64,000 bases of DNA from positions 46,458-110,457 of the forward strand of contig DFUT01000039.1 of the NCBI GenBank assembly GCA_002381125.1, given 5' to 3'. Shown piece after piece: positions 13,664-23,146 of this stretch (position 1 is the stretch's first letter; every line of letters starts with the position of its first letter). The notes under the pieces are model-generated. The model saw only the letters and a program-made list of their open reading frames with translations, had not been told where the DNA came from and did no database searches. The position numbers were made by a program, and so were the translations under genes. Origin of the DNA: Bacteroidales bacterium UBA4179. GTDB lineage: Bacteria > Bacteroidota > Bacteroidia > Bacteroidales > Dysgonomonadaceae.

Positions 13664-16600
13664 ATGATCGTTTTTTTCAGAACCACTGCTCAACATATTA
13701 TTGCTGTTGAAACTTCTCTCCCTTTTTCCGAGGAAACAGCCAATCGTTTGAAATGGCTTTTCGGAAATGCAGAAATGCTTGATTCTGCCAAGATTGACGA
13801 ACGATTTATAGGTCCACGTCGTGAAATGATTACACCATGGAGCACATGTGCCGTGGAAATTACTCAGAACATGGGAATTACAGGTGTTGCCCGCATCGAA
13901 GAGTTTATCCCTGCCAAAGAAGACGACAGGTATGATCCTATGTTGCAGGAGATGTATGAAAAACTCGATCAGGGAATATTCACGATCGATAAAGTACCCG
14001 ACCCCATTATTTATATCGACGATATTGCCGCTTATAACGAGAAAGAAGGATTGGCCTTGAGCGAGGAGGAGATCGCGTATTTGAATGAGCTGAGCAAAAA
14101 AATGAATCGAAAACTTACCGATAGTGAGGTCTTTGGATTTTCTCAGGTGAATTCCGAGCATTGTCGTCATAAGATTTTTAATGGAAAATTTATTATCGAT
14201 GGCGAAGAAAAAGAGAGTACGCTTTTTCAACTTATCAAAAAAACATCGCAGGTCAATCCAAATAAATTGGTTTCGGCATATAAGGACAATGTGGCTTTTG
14301 TGGAGGGGCCGACACGTGAGCAATTTGCTCCGGTCAATCCGGAGCAGCCCGATTTTTTCTCTACGAAAGATGTCGACAGTGTGCTTTCATTGAAAGCCGA
14401 AACACATAATTTCCCCACGACAGTAGAGCCTTTTAATGGTGCCGCTACCGGTACGGGCGGAGAAATTCGCGACAGGCTGGCAGGAGGCAAAGGTTCGCTT
14501 CCACTGGCAGGAACGGCTGTTTACATGACGTCCTATCCACGATTGGAAGACGATCGTCCGTGGGAAAATACTCTTCCACCCAGAAAATGGTTGTATCGGA
14601 CACCGGAAGAAATTCTCATTAAGGCATCTGATGGTGCTTCCGATTTCGGAAACAAATTTGGGCAACCCTTGATTTGCGGTTCGGTATTGACGTTTGAACA
14701 TACGGAAAATTATAAAAAATTCGGTTACGACAAGGTTGTCATGCTTGCCGGAGGTGTTGGTTTCGCCAATAGGCGCGATGCGTTGAAGGAAGATCCCAAA
14801 CCGGGTGAAAAAATCGTAATGCTGGGAGGAGACAACTATCGCATCGGTATGGGGGGAGGGGCAGTTTCATCGGTGGACACCGGGAAATATACGGCAGGTA
14901 TTGAATTGAATGCCGTGCAGCGTGCCAATCCCGAAATGCAGAAACGGGTGTCGAATGTTATTCGCGCGTTAGTGGAATCCGATGAGAATCCCATTGTGGC
15001 TATCCATGATCATGGTGCCGGTGGTCATTTGAATTGCTTTTCCGAACTGGTGGAAAAAACCGGAGGAAGAATCGAGATGGATAAACTTCCCATTGGAGAT
15101 CCGACGTTGTCGGCAAAGGAGATTATCAGCAATGAAAGCCAGGAACGCATGGGGCTGCTTTTGGAACAAAAAGATATTGATCGTCTTGAGCGTATTTCGT
15201 CGCGCGAGCGATCGCCAATGTATGTGGTTGGGGAAACTACGGGCAACAAACGTCTTACCTTCGTGCAACCGGATGGTATTTGTCCTATCGATATGGATTT
15301 GGACGATTTTTTAGGCAAAGTGCCGGTGACCGTTATGGAGGATACGACGATAGAAGAAAAATATGCGGCTTTTGAATACGATCTCGACAAACTGGATACT
15401 TATCTTGAAAATGTACTGAGGTTGGAAGCGGTTGCTTGTAAGGATTGGCTTACCAACAAAGTCGACCGATCGGTGACGGGTAAGGTGGCACGTCAGCAGT
15501 GTCAAGGGAAAATTCAGCTTCCTTTGAATGACCTTGGTGCGGTGGCTCTCGATTATAAAGGGAAGGAAGGCATAGCGACTTCTATTGGGCATGCTCCTCA
15601 GGTAGCTTTGATTGATCCGGCTGCCGGCTCGGTGATGGCTGTTGCCGAGGCGCTTACCAATATTGTTTTTGCTCCACTCAGCGAGGGATTACAAAGTGTA
15701 TCGCTCAGTGCCAACTGGATGTGGCCGTGTCGTAATCCCGGCGAAGATGCGCGTCTTTACAAGGCAGTGGAGGCTTGTTCCGATTTTGTTTGCAAGCTGG
15801 GGATTAATATTCCCACAGGGAAAGATTCGTTGTCCATGACGCAAAAATACGGAGACGACAAAGTGCTTGCCCCGGGTACCGTGATTATTTCTGCTGCGGG
15901 TGAGGTGAAGAATATTCGTAAAATTGTTTCCCCTACCTTGGCTTATATTAAAGGAACGTATATTTATTATGTTGCTTTTTCGTCGGATACCCTTAAACTC
16001 GGTGGGTCTGCATTTGCGCAAACCCTGGGTAAGGTTGGGGACGAAGCTCCTACGGTTCCCGATGCCGAGTATTTTAAGCAGGCTTTTGCCGCAGTTCAGG
16101 AACTTGTCAATCGAGGGCTTATTCTCGCAGGGCACGATATCTCGGCAGGAGGAATGATTACGACTATGCTCGAAATGTGTTTTTCCAACCCGAAAGGCGG
16201 ATTGGAAGCCCGGTTGGATAAAATTCCTTACGATGATCTTATTAAGATTTTATTTGCCGAAAATCCGGGTATCCTTATCCAGGTAAAACATCGTCATTTG
16301 GTGGATAAAATTCTGAGAGATTACGGGGTGGCTTCTTTTATTGTTGCTCGTCCAATCAAGAAACGTTCTCTTATTATTCAAAAAGGCGAATTTCGCCAAG
16401 ATTTCGACATTGACCGGTTGCGTGATGTTTGGTACAAAACTTCCTATTTGTTGGACCGCAAACAAAGTGGAGAGTATTGTGCAAAAAAACGATTCGAGAA
16501 TTATAAGAATCAGATTTTGAAATTCACGATTCCTTCCACTTTTACAGGGAAGTTTGACGATCTGGGATTGAATCCCGACAGAAAAGAAAAATCGGGAATT

Positions 16601-17350
16601 ACTGCGGCCATTATTCGTGAAAAAGGAACAAACGGCGAACGTGAGATGGCTTATGCGCTTCATCTTGCCGGTTTCGACGTGAAGGATGTGCATATGACCG
16701 ATCTTGTATCGGGACGCGAAACGTTGGAAGATGTTCAATTGGCCGTTTTTTGCGGAGGATTTTCCAATGCGGATGTGTTGGGTTCTGCCAAAGGATGGGC
16801 AGGGGCATTTCTCTATAATGAAAAAGCAAACAAAGCATTGAAAAATTTCTACGCCCGCCAAGATACATTGAGTTTGGGGGTATGCAATGGTTGTCAGCTC
16901 ATGATGGAACTCGGTTTGGTATATCCGGAAATGGGCGACGATCACCCAAAGATGCGACCCAATATATCGAATAAATTTGAATCGACGTTTGTGAGTGTGG
17001 AAATTCCACACAATGATTCTGTGATGTTGAAGTCGCTCGAAGGTTACAAATTGGGTGTTTGGGTATCGCATGGCGAAGGGTGTTTCGAGCTGATGTATCC
17101 TGAATCGGAATATGCCATTGCGGCAAAATATGTCTACAGCGAATATCCGGGTAATCCCAATGGATCGGATTATGCCGTTGCGGCTGTGTGTTCCAAAGAC
17201 GGTCGTCATTTGGCAATGATGCCTCACCCCGAACGGTCTATTTTCCCTTGGCAAAATGCATATTATCCTTTCGAATACCGCAAACATGATGTTACCCCAT
17301 GGATGCAAGCCTTTATAAATGCATATGAGTGGCTTAAAGAAAGAAAATAA
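13664..17350 (+). CDS. purL: Phosphoribosylformylglycinamidine synthase (single-chain)
   Basis: A 1228-residue fusion enzyme for step four of purine synthesis, converting FGAR and glutamine to FGAM with ATP. The N-terminal PurS-like region (about 1-150) is followed by the linker and catalytic AIRS-like halves (VNSEHCRHKIFNGKF, AETHNFPTTVEPFNGAATG, GGAVSSV, HDHGAGGHLNCFSE). The C-terminal class I glutamine amidotransferase (about 970-1228) has LGVCNGCQLM with nucleophile C1074 and MPHPERS near the end. This is the large proteobacterial/Bacteroidetes form, not the split PurS/L/Q form. It heads an apparent operon with a hotdog thioesterase 9 bp downstream and dprA. Confidence 0.97.
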   Translation: MIVFFRTTAQHIIAVETSLPFSEETANRLKWLFGNAEMLDSAKIDERFIGPRREMITPWSTCAVEITQNMGITGVARIEEFIPAKEDDRYDPMLQEMYEKLDQGIFTIDKVPDPIIYIDDIAAYNEKEGLALSEEEIAYLNELSKKMNRKLTDSEVFGFSQVNSEHCRHKIFNGKFIIDGEEKESTLFQLIKKTSQVNPNKLVSAYKDNVAFVEGPTREQFAPVNPEQPDFFSTKDVDSVLSLKAETHNFPTTVEPFNGAATGTGGEIRDRLAGGKGSLPLAGTAVYMTSYPRLEDDRPWENTLPPRKWLYRTPEEILIKASDGASDFGNKFGQPLICGSVLTFEHTENYKKFGYDKVVMLAGGVGFANRRDALKEDPKPGEKIVMLGGDNYRIGMGGGAVSSVDTGKYTAGIELNAVQRANPEMQKRVSNVIRALVESDENPIVAIHDHGAGGHLNCFSELVEKTGGRIEMDKLPIGDPTLSAKEIISNESQERMGLLLEQKDIDRLERISSRERSPMYVVGETTGNKRLTFVQPDGICPIDMDLDDFLGKVPVTVMEDTTIEEKYAAFEYDLDKLDTYLENVLRLEAVACKDWLTNKVDRSVTGKVARQQCQGKIQLPLNDLGAVALDYKGKEGIATSIGHAPQVALIDPAAGSVMAVAEALTNIVFAPLSEGLQSVSLSANWMWPCRNPGEDARLYKAVEACSDFVCKLGINIPTGKDSLSMTQKYGDDKVLAPGTVIISAAGEVKNIRKIVSPTLAYIKGTYIYYVAFSSDTLKLGGSAFAQTLGKVGDEAPTVPDAEYFKQAFAAVQELVNRGLILAGHDISAGGMITTMLEMCFSNPKGGLEARLDKIPYDDLIKILFAENPGILIQVKHRHLVDKILRDYGVASFIVARPIKKRSLIIQKGEFRQDFDIDRLRDVWYKTSYLLDRKQSGEYCAKKRFENYKNQILKFTIPSTFTGKFDDLGLNPDRKEKSGITAAIIREKGTNGEREMAYALHLAGFDVKDVHMTDLVSGRETLEDVQLAVFCGGFSNADVLGSAKGWAGAFLYNEKANKALKNFYARQDTLSLGVCNGCQLMMELGLVYPEMGDDHPKMRPNISNKFESTFVSVEIPHNDSVMLKSLEGYKLGVWVSHGEGCFELMYPESEYAIAAKYVYSEYPGNPNGSDYAVAAVCSKDGRHLAMMPHPERSIFPWQNAYYPFEYRKHDVTPWMQAFINAYEWLKERK

Positions 17351-17359
17351 TCGAAGTAT

Positions 17360-17773
17360 ATGAAGAAAAGATCATACATTTTTGAACATGCGATGAAAGT
17401 GCGAGATTACGAATGCGATGCTCAAGGTTATGTAAACAATGCCAATTACCAGCATTATTTTGAAGTGGCAAGGCATGAGTTTATGGCGAAACACGGTCTC
17501 AATTTTTACGATTTGACGAAAAAAGGAATCGATGCCGTGGTTTCTTATGTTGAAATCCGCTATAAATCGCCGTTGTTCGGGATGGAGGAATTTACCTGTG
17601 CCCTCAATATAAAGAAAGAGGGATTGAAGTATATTTTTAATCAAGATATCATTCGGTTGCACGATAGAAAATTGTGTGCCAGAGGAAAAGTCGAAGTAGT
17701 ATGTCTTATTGACGGAAAATTATCCCAACCTTCTATTTTCGATGAAGCTTTTAAGGAATATATTCAAGAATAG
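17360..17773 (+). CDS. Acyl-CoA thioesterase, hotdog fold (YbgC/4-HBT type)
   Basis: A 137-residue single hotdog domain. The motif YECDAQGYVNNANYQHYFE contains the family Asp (DxxGxVNN) that acts in thioester hydrolysis, followed by the long hotdog helix. VEIRYKSPLFGMEEF and the strand INKEGLKY-like region complete the fold. Members hydrolyse short acyl-CoA or acyl-ACP thioesters; the substrate here is unknown. It lies 9 bp after purL and 32 bp before dprA, so it is co-transcribed with them without an obvious functional link. Confidence 0.87.
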   Translation: MKKRSYIFEHAMKVRDYECDAQGYVNNANYQHYFEVARHEFMAKHGLNFYDLTKKGIDAVVSYVEIRYKSPLFGMEEFTCALNIKKEGLKYIFNQDIIRLHDRKLCARGKVEVVCLIDGKLSQPSIFDEAFKEYIQE

Positions 17774-17805
17774 AATTTTGTTTTATCCCGAGTAAACACC
17801 GATCA

Positions 17806-18918
17806 ATGGCTCTTACCGAAAAATCACTTTACCAAATTGCTCTTACTCAAATAAACGGAGTAGGAGTTGCACATGCGCGTAATCTTATGCAAGCGGTTGG
17901 CGACGAGGAAGCCATCTTCAAGGAGAGTAAGCAAAAACTGGAATCGATCCCGCGGATCTCAAGGCGATTGGTCAATGAAATTCATAACCCCGAGGTGATT
18001 AAACGTGCTGAGAAGGAGTTGGAATTTGTGGAAAAAAACCGCATCGATTTGCTTTTTTTTACTTCTGATGAATATCCTCAGCGACTAAACCATTGTGTCG
18101 ATGCTCCTGTTTTGCTTTATGCCAAGGGCAACGTCGATTTGAATCGCAGTAAAGTGGTTAGCATTGTCGGAACGCGTCGTGCTACACGATATGGGTTGGA
18201 TTTTTGTCGCAAATTTGTGAAAGAACTTTCGGAATTGTTTCCGGATATATTGATAGTAAGCGGATTGGCCTACGGAATCGACGTTTGTGCTCATCGGTCA
18301 GCATTGCAAAACCAATTGTCTACCGTGGGTGTATTGGGACATGGATTAGACCGAATTTATCCTGCTGTGCATCGTAAAACGGCAGTCGATATGCTTGAGT
18401 GTGGAGCTCTGCTGACCGAATTTCCTTCCGGTACCGGCCCCGACAGGTTTAATTTTGTCAGGCGAAACCGTATTGTTGCCGGAATGGCTGATGCCGTGGT
18501 TGTTATCGAATCGGCCGAGAAAGGGGGATCGCTTATTACGGCCGATATCGCCAATTCGTATTATCGTGAGGTCTTTGCCGTTCCCGGTCGTACAACCGAC
18601 AGAATGTCGGCAGGATGCAACAGTTTCATTTCTTCCAATAAAGCTGTTCTTTTGCAAAGTACTGCCGATTTTGTTGAGCAGTTGGGATGGGATGCTTCTT
18701 CCAAAACCGTTGAGCACAAACAAAAAGAATTGTTTTTGAACCTTAATGAAGAGGAAGAAAAAGTTTTTAATGTTTTGAATAATACAGAATCCATACACGT
18801 AAATTTACTTGCCATTGAACTTAATATTCCTGTGACGGATCTGTTTTTTACTTTGTTGGAGCTTGAAATGAAAAATGTGGTAAAGGCTTTACCTGGCGGA
18901 GTTTATAAGTTGGCGTAA
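17806..18918 (+). CDS. dprA: DNA-processing protein DprA
   Basis: A 370-residue protein that protects incoming single-stranded DNA and loads RecA during natural transformation. The N-terminal helix-hairpin-helix region (about 10-60, LTQINGVGVAHARNLM) is followed by the Rossmann core VSIVGTRRATRYG, VSGLAYGIDVCAH, LGHGLDRIYP, RNRIVAGMADAVVVIES and VPGRTTDRMSAGCN. A C-terminal winged helix (about 310-370) ends LELEMKNVVKALPGGVYKL. Length is typical for Bacteroidetes. recA, its functional partner, is the very next gene. Confidence 0.95.
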   Translation: MALTEKSLYQIALTQINGVGVAHARNLMQAVGDEEAIFKESKQKLESIPRISRRLVNEIHNPEVIKRAEKELEFVEKNRIDLLFFTSDEYPQRLNHCVDAPVLLYAKGNVDLNRSKVVSIVGTRRATRYGLDFCRKFVKELSELFPDILIVSGLAYGIDVCAHRSALQNQLSTVGVLGHGLDRIYPAVHRKTAVDMLECGALLTEFPSGTGPDRFNFVRRNRIVAGMADAVVVIESAEKGGSLITADIANSYYREVFAVPGRTTDRMSAGCNSFISSNKAVLLQSTADFVEQLGWDASSKTVEHKQKELFLNLNEEEEKVFNVLNNTESIHVNLLAIELNIPVTDLFFTLLELEMKNVVKALPGGVYKLA

Positions 18919-18946
18919 GAAAAATAATACGATTGGATGGCGTTTC

Positions 18947-18979
18947 TTTGCTTTTTCCTTCGATATTTTTGTAACTTTG
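18947..18979 (+). promoter_or_regulatory. Full promoter for recA
   Basis: TTTG (18947-18950), 21-bp spacer, TAACTTTG (18972-18979). The 81-nt leader contains the small palindrome GTAGCAGCTAC near 19024-19034. No recognised LexA box was identified. Confidence 0.65.
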
Positions 18980-19060
18980 GATACTTAAAGCCGATTGAAG
19001 GAGAGTAAAATCGCATTGAATAGGTAGCAGCTACGTAATTAATTTATCAAATCAATAAAC

Positions 19061-20071
19061 ATGGCAGAAGAAAAAGACAACAACAATGAAAAACTCAAAG
19101 CGCTTCGCGCCGCGATGGATAAGATAGAAAAAACTTATGGCAAAGGGTCGATCATGAAAATGGGAGACGAAAAGGTGGAAGAAGTTGCCGTTATTTCTTC
19201 GGGTTCCATCGGATTAAATGCCGCGTTGGGCGTAGGAGGATACCCTCGTGGGCGAGTTATTGAAATATTCGGACCCGAGTCATCAGGGAAAACCACACTG
19301 GCTATTCATGCCATTGCCGAGGCACAGAAAGCGGGAGGAATAGCTGCATTTATTGATGCAGAACATGCTTTTGATCGTTTTTATGCCGAGCAGTTGGGCG
19401 TTGATGTTGAGAATTTGCTTATCTCTCAGCCCGATAGCGGCGAACAAGCACTGGAGATCACCGAACAACTCATTCGCTCTTCGGCAGTAGATATCGTAGT
19501 TATCGATTCTGTTGCAGCCCTTACACCAAGAGCTGAACTCGAAGGGGAAATGGGAGACTCGAAAGTGGGATTGCAAGCGCGATTGATGTCTCAGGCTTTG
19601 CGAAAACTTACGGCAGCTATCAGTAAAACAAACACTACGTGTATATTTATTAATCAGTTGCGTGAGAAAATCGGCGTTATGTTTGGCAATCCGGAAACTA
19701 CGACCGGTGGTAATGCTTTGAAGTTTTATTCTTCGGTGCGGCTTGATATTCGGCGTATCGGTTCCTTGAAAGACGGTGATGAGATATCCGGTAGTCAGAC
19801 TCGTGTGAAAGTAGTGAAGAACAAGGTTGCACCCCCGTTTCGAAAAGCGGAATTTGATATTGTCTATGGTGAAGGTATTTCTCGTGAAGGAGAAATTGTT
19901 GATCTCGGATCCGACTTGGGAGTCATTAAAAAAAGTGGTTCATGGTATAGTTACAACGATACAAGACTCGGACAAGGACGAGATGCCGCTAAAAAAATGA
20001 TAAAGGATAATCCCGAATTGGCGGAGGAGCTTGAAAAATTGATTTTTCAAGCATTGAAAACCAAGAAATAA
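19061..20071 (+). CDS. recA: Recombinase RecA
   Basis: A 336-residue ATP-dependent strand-exchange protein. Walker A is GPESSGKTT (about 71-79). QPDSGEQALEI, VVIDSVAALTPRAELEGEMGD (Walker B with following L1 region) and NQLREKIGVMFGNPETTTGG (L2 loop) are all intact. The C-terminal domain is short and moderately acidic. It catalyses homologous pairing and is the coprotease for LexA-type repressors. It has its own promoter and a strong terminator, so it forms a single-gene unit after dprA. Confidence 0.98.
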   Translation: MAEEKDNNNEKLKALRAAMDKIEKTYGKGSIMKMGDEKVEEVAVISSGSIGLNAALGVGGYPRGRVIEIFGPESSGKTTLAIHAIAEAQKAGGIAAFIDAEHAFDRFYAEQLGVDVENLLISQPDSGEQALEITEQLIRSSAVDIVVIDSVAALTPRAELEGEMGDSKVGLQARLMSQALRKLTAAISKTNTTCIFINQLREKIGVMFGNPETTTGGNALKFYSSVRLDIRRIGSLKDGDEISGSQTRVKVVKNKVAPPFRKAEFDIVYGEGISREGEIVDLGSDLGVIKKSGSWYSYNDTRLGQGRDAAKKMIKDNPELAEELEKLIFQALKTKK

Positions 20072-20078
20072 AAAATGA

Positions 20079-20112
20079 ACGAGATTCGAAACGCCGAATC
20101 TCGTTTTTTTAT
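20079..20112 (+). terminator. Rho-independent terminator of recA
   Basis: A perfect 10-bp stem (ACGAGATTCG / CGAATCTCGT) with a 6-nt loop is followed by a run of T residues (20104-20110), 8 bp after the recA stop. Confidence 0.85.
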
Positions 20113-20198
20113 TTTTTTATATAATACAATTCACTTCTTCTGAATAAGCCTTCTAAAGGCTGATAATATTTAATTATTTATTTTATTCTGTTTCGTTT

Positions 20199-22190
20199 AT
20201 GAAAGATTATCGGCATCTTACTGCATCTGAAATTGATACCTTGAAACAAAATGGTTGTACCCACTGTGATTGGTCTCTGGTTTGGGTTAAAGAAAACTTT
20301 AAGCCTGATTATATTCGCGACACCGTATTTTCAGGTGAAATAAAGTTGGGTGTTTTGGAAAAAGATTTTCTCCTGGATGGAGGGGTAAAAAAACACGCAT
20401 GCATAAACCGTGCGGTAATCCACCATTGCGAAATTGGCGATAATGTAGTCATCGAGAATATCCAGAATTATATTGCCAACTATCGTATTGGCGATAATTG
20501 TTTTATTCAGAATGTGGATGTTCTTTTGGTAGAAGGGAAAACAACATTTGGGAATGGGGTTAAAGTAAACGTGTTGAATGAGATGGGAGGGAGAGAAGTT
20601 CACATTACCGATAAATTATCGGCGCATTTCGCCTACATTTATTCCTTATACCGTCATCGTCCCAAACTTATCGAGCAAATGAAAGCCATTATCGACTTTT
20701 ACAGTGAGAAACACGCTTCGGATATAGGTACGATTGGGAACGATTGTGTGATTGTAAATGTGGGTTATATTAAAAATGTAAGCATCGGGTCGTATTGTAA
20801 AATAACCGGCACTATGAAATTGAAAAACGGGAGCATCAACAGCAATAAAGAGGCTCCTGTTCACATTGGAAGGAATGTGATTGCGAGAGACTTCATCATA
20901 TCATCAGGTTCGCGGGTCGATGGAGGAACAATCATCGAGCGCTGTTTTGTTGGCCAGGCTTGTCATTTGGATCATGGTTATTCGGCTTCCGATTCGTTGT
21001 TTTTCAGTAACTGTCGGGGTGAGAACGGCGAGGCGTGTGCCGTGTTTGCCGGTCCTTATACCGTAACCCATCATAAATCTACTTTACTTATTGCCGGAAT
21101 GTTTTCATTCATGAATGCAGGATCGGGCTCCAACCAGAGCAATCATATGTATAAATTGGGTCCAATCCATCAGGGTATTGTGGAACGGGGTGCAAAGACC
21201 ACCAGCGATTCTTATGTGTTGTGGCCGGCAAAAGTAGGCCCCTTTTCACTCATTGTGGGGAGACATTATAAACATTCCGATACCTCCAACTTGCCCTTTT
21301 CGTATTTGATTGAAAAAAACAACACCACTTATGTGTCGCCTGCGGTTAACCTGCGAAGTGTCGGCACCATACGCGATGCGAAAAAATGGCCTGAGCGCGA
21401 TAAGCGTACAGATTCTCGCCACCTCGATTTCATTAATTTCAATCTGTTGAGTCCATATACCATTCAAAAGGTGTTTGCAGGAATCGAAATATTGAAACAT
21501 CTTCAGTTTATTTCGGGCGAAACATCGGAAATTTATACTTACCAGAGTTGTATCATTACCAATTCCGCTTTGAAAAAAGGATTGGATTTATACTACATTG
21601 TTGTCCACAAGTTTTTAGGAAATTCGTTGATAAAGAGGTTAGAGAAAACTCCATTCAAAAGCAACCGGGAGATAAGAGACCAACTGAAACCCACGACCGA
21701 TATCGGATTAGGTGAATGGATAGATCTTTCGGGATTGATCGCTCCCAAATCGGAAATCGATATCCTGCTCAATCGGATTGAAAATGGTGAAATAACCGGA
21801 TTGGAAGAAATTAACAACGAGTTTCGGCGACTTCATGAAAATTATTACGTATATGAATGGACATGGGCATGGAATAAAATTCAGGAATTTTATGATGTAA
21901 CAGAAGAAACTATCACGGCGCAAGATGTTACCCATATTGTTGAAAAGTGGAAAGAAAGTGTGATCAAATTGGATGAGATGATATATGACGATGCAAAAAA
22001 GGAATTTTCACTGTCTTTTAAAACCGGTTTTGGGGCCGATGGGGATATTCAGGAACAGGAGCTGGATTTTGAACACGTTCGTGGTGCATTTGATAAAAAT
22101 CCGTTTGTGATGGCGACCTTGCAGCACATCAAGGAAAAAAGAGCACTGGGTAATGAACTTATTGAAAGAATAAAAAATATAAATAAGTAA
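20199..22190 (+). CDS. DUF4954-family left-handed beta-helix protein
   Basis: A 663-residue protein. Much of residues 65-330 is built from imperfect hexapeptide-type turns (IGDNVVIEN, YRIGDNCFIQN, FGNGVKVNV, IGNDCVIVNVG, IGSYCKITG, IGRNVIARD), the signature of left-handed beta-helices seen in acyl- and nucleotidyl-sugar transferases. The C-terminal 250 residues are alpha-helical and charged. It matches my memory of the DUF4954 family common in Bacteroidales and spirochaetes, whose function is not established. No signal peptide is present. It follows the recA terminator. A 6-bp hairpin (AGCCTT-CTA-AAGGCT, 20147-20161) precedes it and no TAnnTTTG box was found. Confidence 0.75.
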   Translation: MKDYRHLTASEIDTLKQNGCTHCDWSLVWVKENFKPDYIRDTVFSGEIKLGVLEKDFLLDGGVKKHACINRAVIHHCEIGDNVVIENIQNYIANYRIGDNCFIQNVDVLLVEGKTTFGNGVKVNVLNEMGGREVHITDKLSAHFAYIYSLYRHRPKLIEQMKAIIDFYSEKHASDIGTIGNDCVIVNVGYIKNVSIGSYCKITGTMKLKNGSINSNKEAPVHIGRNVIARDFIISSGSRVDGGTIIERCFVGQACHLDHGYSASDSLFFSNCRGENGEACAVFAGPYTVTHHKSTLLIAGMFSFMNAGSGSNQSNHMYKLGPIHQGIVERGAKTTSDSYVLWPAKVGPFSLIVGRHYKHSDTSNLPFSYLIEKNNTTYVSPAVNLRSVGTIRDAKKWPERDKRTDSRHLDFINFNLLSPYTIQKVFAGIEILKHLQFISGETSEIYTYQSCIITNSALKKGLDLYYIVVHKFLGNSLIKRLEKTPFKSNREIRDQLKPTTDIGLGEWIDLSGLIAPKSEIDILLNRIENGEITGLEEINNEFRRLHENYYVYEWTWAWNKIQEFYDVTEETITAQDVTHIVEKWKESVIKLDEMIYDDAKKEFSLSFKTGFGADGDIQEQELDFEHVRGAFDKNPFVMATLQHIKEKRALGNELIERIKNINK

Positions 22191-22195
22191 GGCTA

Positions 22196-22228
22196 ATTGT
22201 ATGAGTTAAGAAATATTTTGTATTTTTG
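22196..22228 (+). promoter_or_regulatory. Promoter for cysE-cysK; decides the cysE start
   Basis: ATTG (22196-22199), 21-bp spacer, TATTTTTG (22221-22228). A TTG codon at 22226 in the cysE frame lies within the box, so it is excluded as a start. Confidence 0.55.
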
Positions 22229-22246
22229 TTCTGTCCTTTGAAAGAG

Positions 22247-23104
22247 ATGAATATGAAATTCTTGCATTCAAAAAACTTTCCAATGAACAAAAATATACGA
22301 AAACTTATTCATGAGTTTCAACCTCAAGCCATTCATATTCCTATAGAAAAATGTGAATTGGAGGAAACCGTGGATTTGCTTTTTAATGCCATGTTTCCTG
22401 TATGTGCCGAACCTGATGTCAAACATATTCGCAAAATGCTTGAAAAGGCTGCACATACACTTTTAACAAACATTGCCAAACTTACGAATGTCGGTTTCGC
22501 AGAAAACGTTGTTGAAAATTTTTTTGAGAAGTTTCCTTTATTGCGAGATCGTTTATATGAAGATGCTCATTGTTATCTTAAAAACGATCCGGCTGCAAAA
22601 AGTTTGGAAGAGGTTGTTCTTGCTTATCCCGGTTTTTTTGCTTTGAGTGTGTATCGGATGGCGCATGAACTTCATATATGGGATGTGCCTTTGATTCCCC
22701 GTTTATTTTCAGAATATGCGCATGCCAAAGTTGGCATCGATATTCATCCCGGCGCTAAAATCGGAAAAAATCTTTTTATGGATCATGGAACAGGAATCGT
22801 TATAGGAGAAACCACAGAGATTGGAGATAACGTAAAAATATATCAGGGTGTGACATTGGGTGCATTGTATTTAGAGAAAAAACTTTCGGGTGTGAAACGA
22901 CATCCTACTGTTGAAGATAATGTGGTCATATATTCCAATGCCACTATTTTGGGAGGTGAAACGGTTATCGGACATGATTCGACTATTGGTGGCGGGGCGT
23001 GGGTTACCCGGAGTGTGCTTCCTTATTCGTTGGTTTATAATGCCGTTGATGTAAAAGTGAAAACAGTAAAGAACATTGAGCCTCCCAACGATTTTGTTAT
23101 TTGA
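22247..23104 (+). CDS. cysE: Serine O-acetyltransferase (EpsC type)
   Basis: A 285-residue enzyme making O-acetylserine from serine and acetyl-CoA, the first step of cysteine synthesis. An N-terminal helical domain (about 1-165) precedes a hexapeptide left-handed helix with IDIHPGAKIGKNLFMDHGTG, VIGETTEIGDNVKIYQGVTLG, the loop LSGVKRHPTVEDNVVIYSNA and GGETVIGHDSTIGG. His in DHGTG is the expected catalytic base. Starts at 22247, 22253 and 22283 are all in frame; 22247 is the first ATG after the promoter box. It sits 42 bp upstream of cysteine synthase, the next enzyme of the pathway. Confidence 0.92.
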   Translation: MNMKFLHSKNFPMNKNIRKLIHEFQPQAIHIPIEKCELEETVDLLFNAMFPVCAEPDVKHIRKMLEKAAHTLLTNIAKLTNVGFAENVVENFFEKFPLLRDRLYEDAHCYLKNDPAAKSLEEVVLAYPGFFALSVYRMAHELHIWDVPLIPRLFSEYAHAKVGIDIHPGAKIGKNLFMDHGTGIVIGETTEIGDNVKIYQGVTLGALYLEKKLSGVKRHPTVEDNVVIYSNATILGGETVIGHDSTIGGGAWVTRSVLPYSLVYNAVDVKVKTVKNIEPPNDFVI

Positions 23105-23146
23105 GTAAGATTCGAGTGTTCTATTGAAGAATTAATAAAAATTGAT

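Noticed and set aside
16250..17308. Long antisense open frame (352 codons) inside purL
   Set aside because: It lies wholly opposite a conserved essential gene, has no family motifs, and reads as complement of PurL codons.
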